Assembly (NCBI GenBank): GCA_039583875.1
Contig: CM077158.1
Coordinates: forward strand, 233,050,453-233,114,452
Source: Platanthera guangdongensis
Taxonomy: Eukaryota > Streptophyta > Magnoliopsida > Asparagales > Orchidaceae
Direction: 5' to 3'
DNA length: 64,000 nt
Shown here: piece by piece, positions 34,837 through 46,759 of the stretch
Layout of the letters: every line of letters begins with the position of its first letter
How positions within the stretch are numbered: the stretch's first letter is position 1
The notes under the pieces: generated by a model
Told to the model about the DNA's origin: nothing
Database searches by the model: none
What the model saw: the letters and a program-made list of their open reading frames with translations, nothing else
Made by a program: the position numbers and the translations under genes

Positions 34837-36061
34837 ATGCCGCCAATGAGTATTGCAACTAGGTCGACTCCCCAGTATGAGGGCGAGTCATCAGGTGTAC
34901 AGAGTGAAGTTGTAATCGAAGGGCTGTGATAGAGCAATGAAGCTCTGTCAAGGCAGTTGATTGCAATGCAATCTCAGATTCAATCGCTGCTGACTATCGC
35001 CTCAGGGTAACAGCCGGTGATGCTAGACCCTGTCGTGGGTCAAGATAAACCTGTTCCTCCTGCTCCCCTGGTGCCCCCAGTTCTACTGCCACTAGAGATG
35101 AATTTTATATCGCACTTTCAGCGATTGGGACCTCCCACCTATGACGGGAGAGCTGAGTTCATGGCACAGGATGATTGGATTATCGTCATAGAGGAGATGT
35201 TCTCGTACTCGGGAATCTCTGCAAGCCAGAAAGTGATGGTTAGTGCCTACCAGTTGAAGGGTTTGGATAAGAGCTGGTGGATTCGAGAGAAGGAGACTCT
35301 GATAGACGGGTGTTCGTGGGATTCCTTCAAAGGAATGTTGCTTAATAAGTTTCTACCATCGGTAGAGCAGGACCTCCTAATGAATAATTTCCTACATCAG
35401 AAGTAGAGACAGCTCACCGTGAATGAATATGAGGTTGAATTTAGTAAGTTGAGCAGATTTGCTCCTGATATGGTAGCATCAGAGGCGGGGAGAGTGAAGC
35501 GTTTCCTCAGAGGACTTTAGAGCGATGTTCAACAGTTGGCATGCTCTTATAGTGCTAAAATTTATGCTGAGGCGGTGGAAGCCGCTCTGACAGTTGAGGT
35601 GATCGATAACACCAAGAATAGAGGTGTTGCATTAAGAAAAGATAAGAGAAAGGCTGAAGATGAGGGAAGTTCTAGGGCATCTGGCCCCGCTTCCAAGAAG
35701 AAAGGTGTACAGGCATGTAGCTTCTGTGGACGTCATGACCACCCTTATGAAAAGTGTTTTAAGAGGATCAGAGCTCAGAAGCAGCAGTGGGTGCTCTCCA
35801 TTCAGGGCGTTCAAAGGAGATCTGGTATGCCCTATCTGTGGAAAACGGGGGCATGATGCAAGTCGGTGCTGGCTAAAGGATAGAGCCTGCCACCAATGTT
35901 GGCAGAAGGGTATATAAAGTTTGCATGCCCACAGACTCTGCATCCATTGCAGCCTGCTCTGCTACGGGCCTTGCCACCGTCGTCGCATCTGGATAAAGAA
36001 AAGGGCAAGCTGAACGTGATGACCAAGGAGGAAGTAGAGACCTCCACTCAAGTGATATCAG
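34837..36061 (+). pseudogene. gag: Gypsy D gag
   Basis: ATG 34837 (MPPMSIATRSTPQYEGE) with early stops at about 34927, 34930 and 35008. The capsid region is RLGPPTYDGRAEF...WIREKETLIDGCSWDSFKGML. Further stops are near 35404 and 35518. A first CCHC knuckle CSFCGRHDHPYEKC lies near 35718-35760. After a one-base shift near 35830, a second, CPICGKRGHDASRC, follows. The frame then continues to VETSTQVISG at 36061, where the intron-like segment begins. Confidence 0.88.
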
Positions 36062-36142
36062 GTTATATTATAAACTAACACTTAGCTTCTAGCTTTTGCC
36101 CTACCAATTTGTTCGGATTGTTGCATATCCACTTTTATTTAG
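36062..36142 (+). other. Intron-like GT-AG segment between gag and protease, gypsy D
   Basis: 81 bp, starting GTTATATT after ATATCAG and ending CTTTTATTTAG before GAGAGTTTAAGG. It holds an in-frame TAA 15 bases in. Skipping it joins ...VISG to a typical protease lead-in (EFKVQNRMMRVLFD) in the same frame. Gypsy E has a similar segment at the same protein position. Confidence 0.6.
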
Positions 36143-39100
36143 GAGAGTTTAAGGTACAGAACCGTATGATGCGTGTTTTATTTGATTCTAGTGCTACCTA
36201 ATCGTTCGTGGCTAGGACTTTCGTAGAGCGTCATCGGTTGCCTCTCGAACTGGTTGGTGATTCCTTCCGTGTTAAGTTTCCCTCTGGTGATTCAGTGGTG
36301 TCAAACCACGGCATCCAGAGTTGCCCTATTCTCTTAGGAGATTTCGTTGCATTCGCTGATCTAATGGTGCTTGACATGGAGGATTTTGACGTGATTTTGG
36401 GCATGGACTGGTTGTCCCATTATGATGTTGTGATCCAGTGCAAGGTTAATTGTCTAGACTTCAAGAAGGACAACGACCACCCCATGTGTGTATATGTCTT
36501 CCCGTGCCAGGATTCCACGATTATTTATGTGGTATGTGCTAGAAAACTCCTAGATTCTGGATTTTTTGCTTACCTCATTTCTATTCTGGAAACTGCTGGT
36601 GGTTCGTCGCGCGTCGAGGATATTGCTGTGGTGCGGGAGTTTTAGGATGTTTTTCTAGTTAATCTTCCTAGTCTCCCACGTAAGAGAGATGTAGAGTTCG
36701 TTATTGATCTTGAGCCTGGTACTCACCCCATTGTTAAGGCACTGTACTGTATGGCCCCACGCAAGCTGGAAGAGTTACATACTCAGCTCGACGAGTTGCT
36801 GCAGTATGGATTTATTAGGCCGAGCTCTTCTCCTTAGGGTGCTCCAGTCCTGTTCGTGAAAAAGAAGGATGGCTCGATGAGGTTGTGCATCGATTATAAA
36901 GAGTTAAACAAGGTAACCATCAAGAACAGGTATCCATTGCCGAGGATAGATAATTTGTTTGACCAGTTGCGTGGAAAAACAGAGTTTTCGAAGATTGACT
37001 TTCACTCATGCTACCACCAGTTAAGAATTTATAAGTCTGATGTTCCACAGACAGCTTTTCGTTCTCGGCACGGACATTGTGAGTTCTTGGTGATGTCCTT
37101 TGGACTGACGAATGCACCCTCTGCCTTTATGGATATGATTAACAAAATGTATAAGGATTTCTTGGACCATTTCGTAGTCATATTTATTGACGACGTGCTT
37201 GTGTATTCACGGAGTGCGGAGGAGCATGCCCAGCACTTGCGTTTGGTCCTATATACCCTGAGAGAGCATAACTTATATGTGAAGTTGTGTAAGTGTGAGT
37301 TTTGGCTACCTCAGGTATCCTTTCTAGGTCATGTGGTGAGTAAAGATTGAATTTCAGTTGATCCAGAAAAGATCTCTGTTGTTATGGATTGGAAGAGACC
37401 TACTACACCTAAGGAGATCAGAAGCTTCCTAGGGTTAATAGGTTATTATAGAAGGTTTGTGGAAGGGTTTTCAGTATTATCTGCCCCAATGACTAAACTC
37501 ACACAGAAGAACACAACTTTTGTGTGGAGCGATGAGTGTGAGGGAGCCTTCCAAGAGTTGAAGAGGAGATTGTGCACTGCCCCAGTTTTGACCTTGCCTA
37601 CTGAGGGAGTGGAATACGCTGCATATATGGATGTGTCACATGTCAGGATTGGATGTGTCTTGATGCAAGAAGGTAAAGTGATTTTGTATGGATCGAGACA
37701 ATTGAAGACCCATGAGAAGAATTATCCTGCACATGATCTAGAGTTTGCGGCTGTGATCTATGCCCTGAAGCTTTGGAGACATCTATTGTATGGCATGTTA
37801 TGTAAGATTTATACAGACTATAAGAGCTTGAAGTACATCTTCACTCAGAAGGAGCTGAATTTACGCCAGCGTAGGTGGTTGGAGTACGTTGCGGACTATA
37901 AGGTAGAGATCCTTTATCATCCAGGTAAAGCTAATGTGGTAGCCGATGCCTTGAGCAGAAAGACCACGCAGATCTTCAACCTCTTTATGCAGTCCTTGGT
38001 GGAGGAGTTCTTACTGATGGACATTTCAGTCGGCAGCAGTGCTGGGCCTTCCTGCTTGGAGGCAGCAGAGTCATCGTGGATTACCCTTACTAGGTTGCAT
38101 TAGAAGGAAGACCTAGATCTTCAGCATCTCCGAGGGAGGACAGAGAAGGGAGAATTGCCAGACTTCTCCATAGGTGCAGATGGTACCCTAAAGTACCAAG
38201 GTCGATTTTGTATCCCCGTGGTGTGTGATATTTGGACTAAGATTTGCAGTGGAGCGCATAGTTCTAGCGTTGCCTATCACCCTGGTTCAATGAAGATGTA
38301 TAGGGATCTGAAACAGATTGTGTGGTGGTACGGTATGAAGAATGACATAGCGAAGTTCGTATCTAAGTGTTTCACTTGCAAGCGTGTTAAGGCGGATCAT
38401 CGTAGGTTTGGTGGCAAGCTGACACCATTGGAAATACCGAATTGGAAGTAGGAGCATATCGATGGACTTTATTACCGGCCTGCCAAGATCTCCTCGAGGG
38501 CATGATTCAGTTTGGGTTATAGTTGATAGAGTGACGAAGTGTGCGCACTTTGTACCATTCAAGATTGGATATTCTATGAAGAAGGTGTATCTAGAAGAGG
38601 TCATCTGATTGCATGGAGTGCCAATAAGTATCGTGTCAGATCGAGACTCTAGGTTTATGTCCCGATTCTGGCAGAGCCTCCAAGGAGCATTGGGTACTGA
38701 CCTCAGGTTTTCAACCGCATATCACCCGCAGACTAATGGTCAAACAGAGTGAGTTAATCAGATTGTGGAAGATATGATAAGGTGTTATATCTTGGACCAT
38801 GGTGTAGCTTGGGACGAGCGTCTCAGACTGATGGGATATGCGTACAATAATAGTTATCAAGAAAGTTTGCAGATGGCCCCGTGTAAGGCTTTATATGGGA
38901 GGAGCTGTAGGACTCCCTTATTTTGGGCTGAGGTTGGTGAGAGACCGTTGTTAGGTCTGAAAGCCCTAGAAGAGACGAGTGTTGTCGTAACCCATATTCG
39001 TGAAAAGCTCCACGTAGTTCAGGAGCGTTATGAGAAGTATGCAAATCAGCGAAGGGTTGATCTGGAGTTCGCAGTTGGAGACATGGTTTTTCTGAAGGTC

Positions 39101-39490
39101 TCTCTGATGCCTGGTGTTAGAAGATTTGGAAGGAACCATAAGTTGTATCCCCGGTACGTGGGACCTTTCTAGACTATTGAGCGCATCAGAGTTTCAGCTT
39201 ATAGGATGGTGTTACCTGCTACCTTCCCTGGCGTCCATGATGTCTTTCACGTGAGCCAGTTGCAGAAGTGTGTTCTTAGTGATCGACATGTCCTCGACTC
39301 GGCGCCCTAGTTGCAGCATAATCTTTCGTACGTCGAGGAACCTGTTCGTATTTTGGAGACTCTGGATCGGGTGTTGCGGAGAAAGACGATTCCTATGGTC
39401 AAAGTTTTTTGGCGGAATCAAGACGTTGAGAGCGCGACGTGGGAATTGGATTCAGTAATGAGGGAATCTCACCGGCATCTCTTCCCCTAG
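36143..39490 (+). pseudogene. pol: Gypsy D pol: protease, RT, RNase H, integrase, chromodomain-like end
   Basis: Protease: LFDSSAT (DSGAT expected) then a stop, and [51 protein letters not shown] and catalytic FIDDVLVYS. RNase [37 protein letters not shown]. Integrase: zinc region HPGSMKMYRDL...CFTCKR; after a frameshift near 38452, core motifs [15 protein letters not shown] and VNQIVEDM. Tail: FAVGDMVFLKV...HDVFHVSQL and YVEEPVRILE...FWRNQDVESATWE, a chromodomain-like end. Stops include TAG for a conserved Trp at 36837, and others near 36643, 37348, 38101 and 39170. Ends at TAG 39488-39490. Confidence 0.9.
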
Positions 39491-39581
39491 TTTGTGGGTA
39501 CATCTCCAATCTTTTGGTATTTAACAATTTCTTTGGTTTAGTTTTGGAGTTGTGTTAAGTTTCAGGACGAAACTTCTTTTT

Positions 39582-39589
39582 AGGTGGGG
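39582..39589 (+). other. Polypurine tract, gypsy D
   Basis: AGGTGGGG just before TGAC and the LTR start TGTAACG. The preceding TTCAGGACGAAACTTC string is typical of the end of Tekay-type elements. Confidence 0.75.
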
Positions 39590-39593
39590 TGAC

Positions 39594-39874
39594 TGTAACG
39601 CCCCCGATTTTCTAGTAATTATTTAATTAAGTAATAACGTATTTATGACGTCATGGCATTACTTTTAACGTCAAGTTGTCGACGCGATGCCGTTAGAGCG
39701 TTTTCGCATCCGTTAGGTCTGATTGACCAGTTTTTGGTGGTTTTCGTCGAAAACTGAAGTTTCTTTTACGATGGAAAATTAAGTTAATTAATTTTTGACT
39801 TGTTTGTCAAGTTTCGTCATGATCCGAGCATTTTTGGAGTCTCGGCGCGCCTTTGTAGTTTTGCATGTTTTGCG
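39594..39874 (+). repeat. 3' LTR of gypsy D, first part
   Basis: Starts TGTAACGCCCCCGATTTT. Runs into the TTGCG duplication (39870-39874) where gypsy E inserted; continues at 61640. Confidence 0.85.
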
Positions 39875-39909
39875 TATAACACCCCAAATCCCAAGTTTGG
39901 GTTCAGGTT

Positions 39910-40395
39910 GGGCAACACGGCCTGGGACACGGGCATGTCCTAAGCCGTGTCTTACTCTGTATGGCGCCCTGCGACACGGGTGTGTCCGAGGGCGTGTCCT
40001 CCTCTGGTTCGTCGAACTCCACTCGAGTAAATGTGCTCGACGATCCTCAAGTGGGGAACACGGCCTGTGACACGGGCGCATCACATGTGACACGAGCGTG
40101 TCACATGGTCGTGTCCTTCTCTGGATTTGGCCAAGGCATTGAGGCCTTGTGAACACGGGCAGGACACGGGTGTGTCGCTGGGCACACGGCCTGTGATACG
40201 GGCGTGTCATATGGCCATGTCCTGTTCGGGTTGAATCGGTTGTGTGCCACCTGAGGTACACGCGCGTGTCTGAAGGCATGTCAGGGCACACGGCCCATGA
40301 CACGGGCGTGTCACATGGCTGTGTCCTGCTCTGGGTAAGTCGGTTGTGTGCCGCTTAAGGTATACGGGCGTGTCACAGGCCGTGTCAGCCCAAAA
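39910..40395. repeat. GACACGGGCGTGTC-type inverted motif array, E 5' LTR
   Basis: A dozen or more copies of GACACG-GG-CGTGTC or its halves (CACGGCCTGTGACACGGG, GGCGTGTC). They include two ~104-bp units starting GGCACACGGCC at about 40181 and 40285. Like the copia motifs, each is a short inverted repeat with CpG. The matching array in the 3' LTR is 59262-59825. Confidence 0.88.
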
Positions 40396-40954
40396 AAGAG
40401 ACATGTGTGGGCGATTTGTGGCCGTTCATTTCCTTCATCTGGGATCTAATGGTCCAAGCTTCTCCCTGCTATTTTAAAGCCAGGAATGAGAAAGAGATTC
40501 TCATTGAGGTTGGGTTATTCCCTTTCTAAAAGAGATAGAGAGAAGGGAGATGAAGGAGGAGGAGGAGAAAGGGATCCGGCCACCGGTGGAGCTGTCGATT
40601 TCCGAAGCGAGATCCGAGGCCATATTTGTGGAGGCAAGGCCGCTACGGTGCTTTCCAACCTGCTAGATTTCCATGGCTCCAAAGAGATCATCAAGGGTAA
40701 CGATCTTCCTTCTTGGACATGTGAAGTCCTTTTTGTCATGTGCATGGATTTCCCCCACCAGAGGGTGGATTGCGGAGGGATTTACCTAGGGTTGATTCTT
40801 GGAATCCCCAATAGTCTTGCATATAGATCCAGAAATGTGTAGTACAGAATAGGCATGTTGTGTGAAGCCCATCTGGACAGGTTGGTCTGGATCGGTGATG
40901 TTTTATTTGCACACTAGAGAAGACTCTGTGGTTAAACGTGTAGTTTATGGAGTC

Positions 40955-41115
40955 GATGGGTTGTGCCTGTGAAGGATTGTAGCAGGAAGTACTGGAGTGA
41001 TAGTCCAGGAAAAGACCCTTGTGGTGTTGGTGATTTCAATGGGTTGTGTCTGTGAAGGATAGTAGCAGGAAATACTGGAGTGAAAGTCCAGGAAAACACC
41101 CACTAAATGCTTGTG
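40955..41115 (+). repeat. 83-bp tandem repeat in E LTR
   Basis: Two units beginning ATGGGTTGTG(C/T)CTGTGAAGGAT and ending GTCCAGGAAAA(G/C)AC. Both units are also present in the 3' LTR at about 60385-60540. Confidence 0.85.
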
Positions 41116-42204
41116 TTGTATACAATGAACGATAAGGTTAGGGCTAGGGATGGAAAGTGAGTTCTGTCGCTAACGCCGCACGCTAGTAAGTGTCGCTGGC
41201 AATGACTCCTAGTTAACATGTGCTTGTGCAGCCAGTCCTTCGGGGACAATATGGCTATTTGTGAGCTTGATGAGCTCTTCAAAAGGCTTCATACCAAACA
41301 GGAAAGGTGAAACCGACCCGCGCTTTAAATTTAGCCGCGAGTACGTTGGTATTCGATGATGGCAATGCGACTTGAACAACGGGGGGTGGCTGATCTGTAC
41401 CTGCGTTATGTCCATCCGACTTGGAGACCTGAAAGTGCGGTCTATTGGAGCGCATAATGAGAGTCTTAGGCATGCGCGTCGTTAAGACTAAATGCTCAAT
41501 TTTACTGTCGTGTTTCGGCCCAGGAACGGTGGTGGGATCCTGGTTTGCCGGTACACCAAGAATATGCCCTGAGTGCACGAATCGTCGGGTCGCGTGGCTG
41601 ACGGTTGTGATGGATTGTTTGTGCGTGAGAGCACAATGTGTGATATATATCTGCCTATGAATTGTTATGCCTGCAGGTAAGGATACCACTGCCCCGGGAA
41701 AGGGGTAGGGTCGTTATAAATTGGTCAGCTGAATGCTGACCGTTGTCTTGTTTGCCACTGCTTGGTGGGCTATATCTGTGCAGGTGCTGGAGAGCCGAGC
41801 GGGACACATAAGGGCTGAAGTCCCTACTGTTGCTGCTGCTGCTAGCCCTTGAAGGCTAATCAAATAATGTTGTGTTTTGCTCTTGTGTGGCCGGACTGCG
41901 CGCCAATGTTTAGAATCCGCACTTGTAAAGAGTAACTGTAAGTCCACAAGGCCAAACGATGTTGTATTTGCTGAACATTCCTTCACGAGTTTTTATATAA
42001 ATGTGGTTGTTTATATATATAGTGGACATTCATGGTTGGAGTTCCATATTACTGTTAAAATCTTCCGCTAGCATGCTCTGAGTTAGTGTGCGCCTATGAA
42101 TTGGTATTAACCTGCAACTCCCCGCCTGTTTTGTAGTATATGGTGTGGGGCCCCGGCCGGACCTTCTATTATATGTTATATGAACGGATGGAGTCGTTAT
42201 ATTT

Positions 42205-42216
42205 TGGTATTAGCCT
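42205..42216 (+). other. Primer binding site, gypsy E
   Basis: TGGTATTAGCCT, three bases after the LTR end. Partial match to the initiator-Met tRNA complement, apparently decayed. Confidence 0.65.
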
Positions 42217-42416
42217 GTCTCGATCTTTCCTTTCGAATTCGTGGTCGAATTCTTTTGTGGGGTGGCGCGCACGTGTACGTGCGAACCGTGTTAACCTAAT
42301 GTACTCTTGAATGTCCACTTAGGAATGTAAATACACTTGTTTGAGGAACCTGCGCGTTCCTAAATTATTGTTATTGCTTGTGTGAGGTCGCTAATGTGTA
42401 TCCCGTTCACCTATAG

Positions 42417-42988
42417 GTGACTCGTAGTGGTGCTGAGCAGTTGGAGCCCCAGCGTTCTGATGAGATTACGGCACCAGCTGAGGTGCCGACACCTCCCCCT
42501 TTTGTGAAAACCGTCCGCTTAGTTGCTGAGGCGCTGTTTGTAATGTTTCAAGCATAGCCTGGTGAGCAAGCGCAACCAGCAGTGGTGTTATAACAGGTTG
42601 GGGCAAGGCCAGAACCTGTTGCGGCTATGGATCCTCGAGCAGCTGAACGGTAGTTGAAGCAGTTCATGAGCTTCAATCCTCCTATATTTATGGGCATGGG
42701 ATCCCCTACGCAGGCGGGGGATTGGTTGTCGTACATCAAGCGCATATTGACGGCGATCAGGACGGAGGAAGATCAGAAGGTCACCTTGGCCACCTTCTTA
42801 TTGGAAGGAGAGGCTCGGCTCTGGTGGGACGAGATCGAGTTACACCACTTAGCGGGTATGCAGTTAACATAAGTCTCGATTGAGGAGTTATCACGACTAT
42901 TCCTGGCAAAGCACCTACCAGCGGCACAGCGCATTGCCATGGAAAATGAGTTCTAACGGCTAACACAAGGAGAAAGTAGTGTTGAGAC
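42417..42988 (+). pseudogene. gag: Gypsy E gag, N-terminal part (split by copia F)
   Basis: Probable start at GTG 42417 (TRSGAEQLEPQRSDE), where an ATG is expected. Capsid region: FMSFNPPIFMGMGSPTQAGDWL...FLLEGEARLWWDEIE. In-frame stops at about 42555, 42588, 42651, 42870 and 42954 are TAG or TAA at positions that would be Gln or Trp in the family. The frame is cut at 42988 (SSVET) by copia F and resumes after 55124. Confidence 0.88.
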
Positions 42989-44497
42989 TGTTGGATCCCT
43001 AGTTTGGATTTGGGCTAGGTTCGCTGAGTTAGGATGTCTTTGACCCACCTTGTATAGTCAGGGTCATTGGTTGTGTCCTAGAGTCTAGGGTTTGTTCTTA
43101 GAACATAATTATATGGACCAGCCATCCTCCAGACTGTCAGAGAAACTCAAGACTTAGAGATATCTTCAGCTCATGGAAATGTGTTCGACGTTCGTCGATC
43201 TCCGCTCAACGAATCATATTCCTTGGTCGACGAATTCTGGTCTACTATTTGAATTCTTCTCAGTCAGAGACTTCTCAGATTCTAAGTCCACAATCATTCT
43301 TCGTTCGACAAATTTGGATCTCTGTTCTACGAATGATGATTGTCAGTTCGACGAAGATTGTAGCAGAATTGACAAGTTTCCCTTGAAGCTAATTGTTATT
43401 GTCTGGTCGACGAACTCATCAGCTTAGCTCGATGAACTTTGAACTCAGCTCGACGATTCTTGTTCTTCGTTCAACGATTCCAAACGTGATCTTCTCCAGT
43501 TTTCCGTCCATTTTTTCTTGGCGATGATTCCTGAGTAATTAATGCTCAATCTTCTCGGAATGTTACCGTTAGAATGAGCATTGATCATGGATTATTACAT
43601 GTCATTTTTCCATGGGACAGTTAGGGAATTCATTCATTGTCGCTTCCTTCCCAGGCTAACTGCATTTACTGCTCAAGGATTCAAATTTCGAGTGTGTTAT
43701 TTTTTAGTCAGTTTTTCAGAAAAAAAAAAGATTAAGCAGTCCTGCTGATACAGAGATTACATTTAAGAAGTCTTATAGAAATCAAAAAGTTTCACACACT
43801 ACAATCAGCCTAGGCCAGAGAACATCATCATCAAGAAGAGGAAGAACATACAATCTCTATCAAGAGTCTTCTTCTTTCAACCCTATAGGACAACTTCAGA
43901 AGGACAACAATAACTCTATCTGTCAAAGAAGTTCCTGAAGCAATCTCTGGTCAAGGCAATCAAGTTTTTGAAGACCTGTCACCCTGAAGCAGAGCTCCAG
44001 ATTTCCTGATTCATTCAAGATCTCAGGGGGAGCAATCTGCTGAAATCAATCCACTAGTCTTCTCAGTTGTTATTGAGAAAGAGAAGATGCCATCACCTTT
44101 TTCATCCTCTATACAGGGTTTTAAGTCCCTTCAAAATTATTCCTGGTTGCAAGTCTCCTACCAAAAGACTTGAGGTTTTGGTTTTTGAGCACCTGAACAA
44201 AAGCTCATTGGTGGCAGGCACCTGATCAAAAATCTGAGTGGATTCCTACCAGGGTGGTAGAAGAGTGGATGTACCCAGGTTGGGGAACCACTATAATTTC
44301 TTGTGTCGTCTGGTTGCCCTTTTCTTTTATTTTTGGCTGTGTTCTGTGATTTGTTAGGTTTTTGTGCTTATTACTTTGTTTGTTAACCTGTTCACCTAAG
44401 ATTACATCAAAAGTTGTAAAGATTTAGTAAGAGACCACAATACTCTATTCACCCCCCCCCCTCCTCTAGAGTATTTCAGATCTAACATTCACTTTCA
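42989..44497 (+). repeat. 5' LTR of copia F
   Basis: 1509 bp, very similar to 53610-55119 with scattered mostly transition differences. U3 holds the TTCGTCGA/TCGACGAA motif copies (about 43166-43470). The end is ATTCACTTTCA, followed by the primer site. Confidence 0.95.
43166..43470. repeat. TTCGTCGA/TCGACGAA motifs in F 5' LTR
   Basis: About ten half-sites or full inverted pairs, for example GTTCGACGTTCGTCGATC, GGTCGACGAATTC and CTCGACGATTC. The partner set in the 3' LTR is about 53802-54100, with several CG-to-CA/TG differences between the two. Confidence 0.85.
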
Positions 44498-44499
44498 AT

Positions 44500-44511
44500 T
44501 GGTATCAGAGC
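44500..44511 (+). other. Primer binding site, copia F
   Basis: TGGTATCAGAGC, a perfect initiator-Met tRNA complement, two bases after the LTR end. Confidence 0.95.
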
Positions 44512-44616
44512 CAGGTTTGTTATTGTTGGTTGCACATGCTAACACATGAACCATAAAGATCCCTCTTGTTAGATCTGATTGTTTTGTTTCCGTTATTAGA
44601 TTTATTTCTTCACAGA

Positions 44617-46747
44617 ATGGCTCAAAACAAAGATTATGCAAGCATCAGACCTCCAGTATGCAATCTTAACAGATTTGTCATCTAGAAGGCAAGAATCAAA
44701 TTGTATATGAACTCTATTGATGAAGATATCTACAATTCTATTTTGACAGGTCCCCCCCCCCAAATCTTCACATTGTCTGCAACATCTTCAAGCACAACAG
44801 CAGTGCCACCACCTGAGTGGACTGAAGCCCAGAGGAAAGCCAAAATTGCAGATGCAAAAGCAATGAACATCTTGGCTCAGACTATGTCAGATGATATATT
44901 TCAGAAGGTGGCTGAGTGCACCTCAGCCAAGGCCATTTGGGACTCCCTCAACCAAATGGTAGCTGGTTCAGCTGATGAAAGGAAAGACAGGAGATCAAAT
45001 CTCATATCCCTGTATGAGAATTTTAAGAAGTATGAGGCTGAATCAGTTGCTGAAATGTACAATAGGTTGAGCTCAATCATCAATGAGCTTAAAACCTTGG
45101 ATAAATATATCACCCTTACAGAGGTGAATGACAAAATCTTGATGTGCTTCCCTAGCTCTTGGGACTCAAGAATCTGGTCTATCAAAGAATCCAGAAGCCT
45201 AAATGAGATATCAACTGAATCTCTGCTAGGCAAACTAAAATCTTATGAGCAGTTGATTAAATCAAGAAAAGCAGCTGAACAGAAATCAACAACTCCAGTG
45301 AGAAAAGATCACAGTATAGCTTTCAAGGCATCAGAGGAAAGTGAGACCTCAACATCCAATGAAGAACTAATGAGCCTCTTTGCAAAAAGATTTTATAAGA
45401 TGGCTAGAAAGGACTTTAGAATAAAATCATCCAGGCAGGATGATAAGCCCAAATATGACAAGACACCAACCAAGGAGGTTGTGTGCTTTGGATGTAGAAA
45501 GCCTGGACATTACATCTCTGAATGTCCAGAAAGCCAGAAGAAGGAGAAAAGCAGAGAAAAAGACTCCAGGAGAAAACACAGCAGCAGACCCTCCTCCAGC
45601 AAGTACAAAAAGAGAGACAAAGGCTTTGTTGCTGAAACATGGAGTGATACTAAAGAAGAATCATCCTCCTCCAGCTCAAGTGAAGAAGAGGAAGAAGCAA
45701 GAACCGAGAAAGTTTGCCTTGTGGCAATTGATGCCTCCAAGAGCAGTTCAGGATCAGAAGGTGAATCTGAAGATGAGGCAGCCTCAGAGTCAGAGGCAGA
45801 TCAGGTTCTTTCAAGTTTTGATTATAATTCTGATTCATTTAAAATTGAATTCAAGATAATGTGTTTAGATTTAATTAGTTTAGAGAAAGAAATAAAAACC
45901 CTTAGAGAAAAATAATGAAACCTTGAATCTGTTAACTCAGAAAATCTTAAACTAAAAGATCAACTAACTTCAGCAAATGAGCAGATAATTAAATTAAAAT
46001 CTGATTTATGTGAGGCTAAACAACTTGAGCAATCTCTCAATGGAAGAAGTCTCAAGCTGATGGACATAACAAGCACAGTAAATGCCAAATTAAATGGCAA
46101 GCTGGATTTGGGTGCATCGTCAGGTTTGCCCCCCATAATTAAGAAAAATATCCTTGCGACACCCATTAAATTTGTTTCTGCCAAGGGAAAAGAGAAGATA
46201 ATAAACAAACCAATGTCTGAAAACAATCCAAAACCCATAGACAAGAGCAATAAAAATCAGAAAATAGCTAATAAAAACAAGATTCAGCAGCATTCGTCGA
46301 ACTCAGATCGACGAAATGTGGCCCGTTCGTCGAACCTAGATCGACGAACGCTGAACACAAACTTCAATAATAACAATTCGTCTAACTGCGATCGACGAAC
46401 TTTGTATGGTTCGTCGAGCAGAGGTCGACAAACATGGGGCGCAGAAAATTACTATTGTCATTCTCTGAGCAGAGATCGACGATCTCAGCCCTATTCGTCG
46501 AACTCTGGTCGATGAACTTACAGAAACTCATCGAACCCAGAAGGACCAAACATAAGTCATTTCTCTTACATAAATTCTAAGCTAGCTGATAAACCATTCA
46601 CTCCAGTAGCTGATTGGGTTATTCCACCTAGGAGATATCACCCCTAAGGTTATAAATCTCAACCTACTCTGTCAGTTATATCCAACTTTTCATTTCAACA
46701 AAATAAAGGACCCAAGGTAACCTGGGTCAAGAACAATTATTTTTTGA
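44617..46747 (+). pseudogene. gag: Copia F gag
   Basis: ATG 44617 (MAQNKDYASIRPP) with TAG at 44683 where Sirevirus gags have Trp before KxRIKLYM. It is then open to 45915: capsid region (AMNILAQTMSDDIFQKVAECTS, KAIWDSLNQM), CCHC knuckle CFGCRKPGHYISEC near 45484, and an acidic Ser/Glu tail. After TGA at about 45913 the frame goes on through a coiled-coil-like stretch. It then enters a remarkable segment (46293-46516) where the TTCGTCGA palindrome is coding and yields SSNSDRR-like repeats. Stops near 46513 and 46645 follow. The protease lies one frame over. Confidence 0.88.
46293..46516. repeat. Coding inverted repeats TTCGTCGA-7 nt-TCGACGAA in F gag
   Basis: Six 23-bp units start at 46293, 46326, 46377, 46410, about 46461 and 46494. 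Units 1 and 2 are perfect 8-bp inverted repeats with 7-nt spacers; the rest carry one to a few changes. All lie in the same reading frame, encoding S-S-x-x-D-R-R. Confidence 0.9.
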
Positions 46748-46759
46748 TTTTCATTACAG

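Larger units (their letters stand above)
39875..42201 (+). repeat. 5' LTR of gypsy E
   Basis: 2327 bp against 2410 bp for the 3' LTR. The longer copy has an extra/replaced block near 59315-59395 (CTCGAGTGCTCGATG-like words). The first 500 bp hold the GACACGGGCGTGTC array; a TATTTTAAA string near 40470 may be the core promoter. A two-copy 83-bp repeat lies at 40955-41115. The ORFs inside are not supported as genes because they occur in both LTRs and have no recognisable domain. Confidence 0.94.

Noticed and set aside
40486..40842. 118-aa ORF in gypsy E LTR with a near-copy at about 60080-60280, possible captured gene
   Set aside because: It is part of both LTRs, shows no recognisable domain, and its frame differs between the copies; more likely leader/R sequence.
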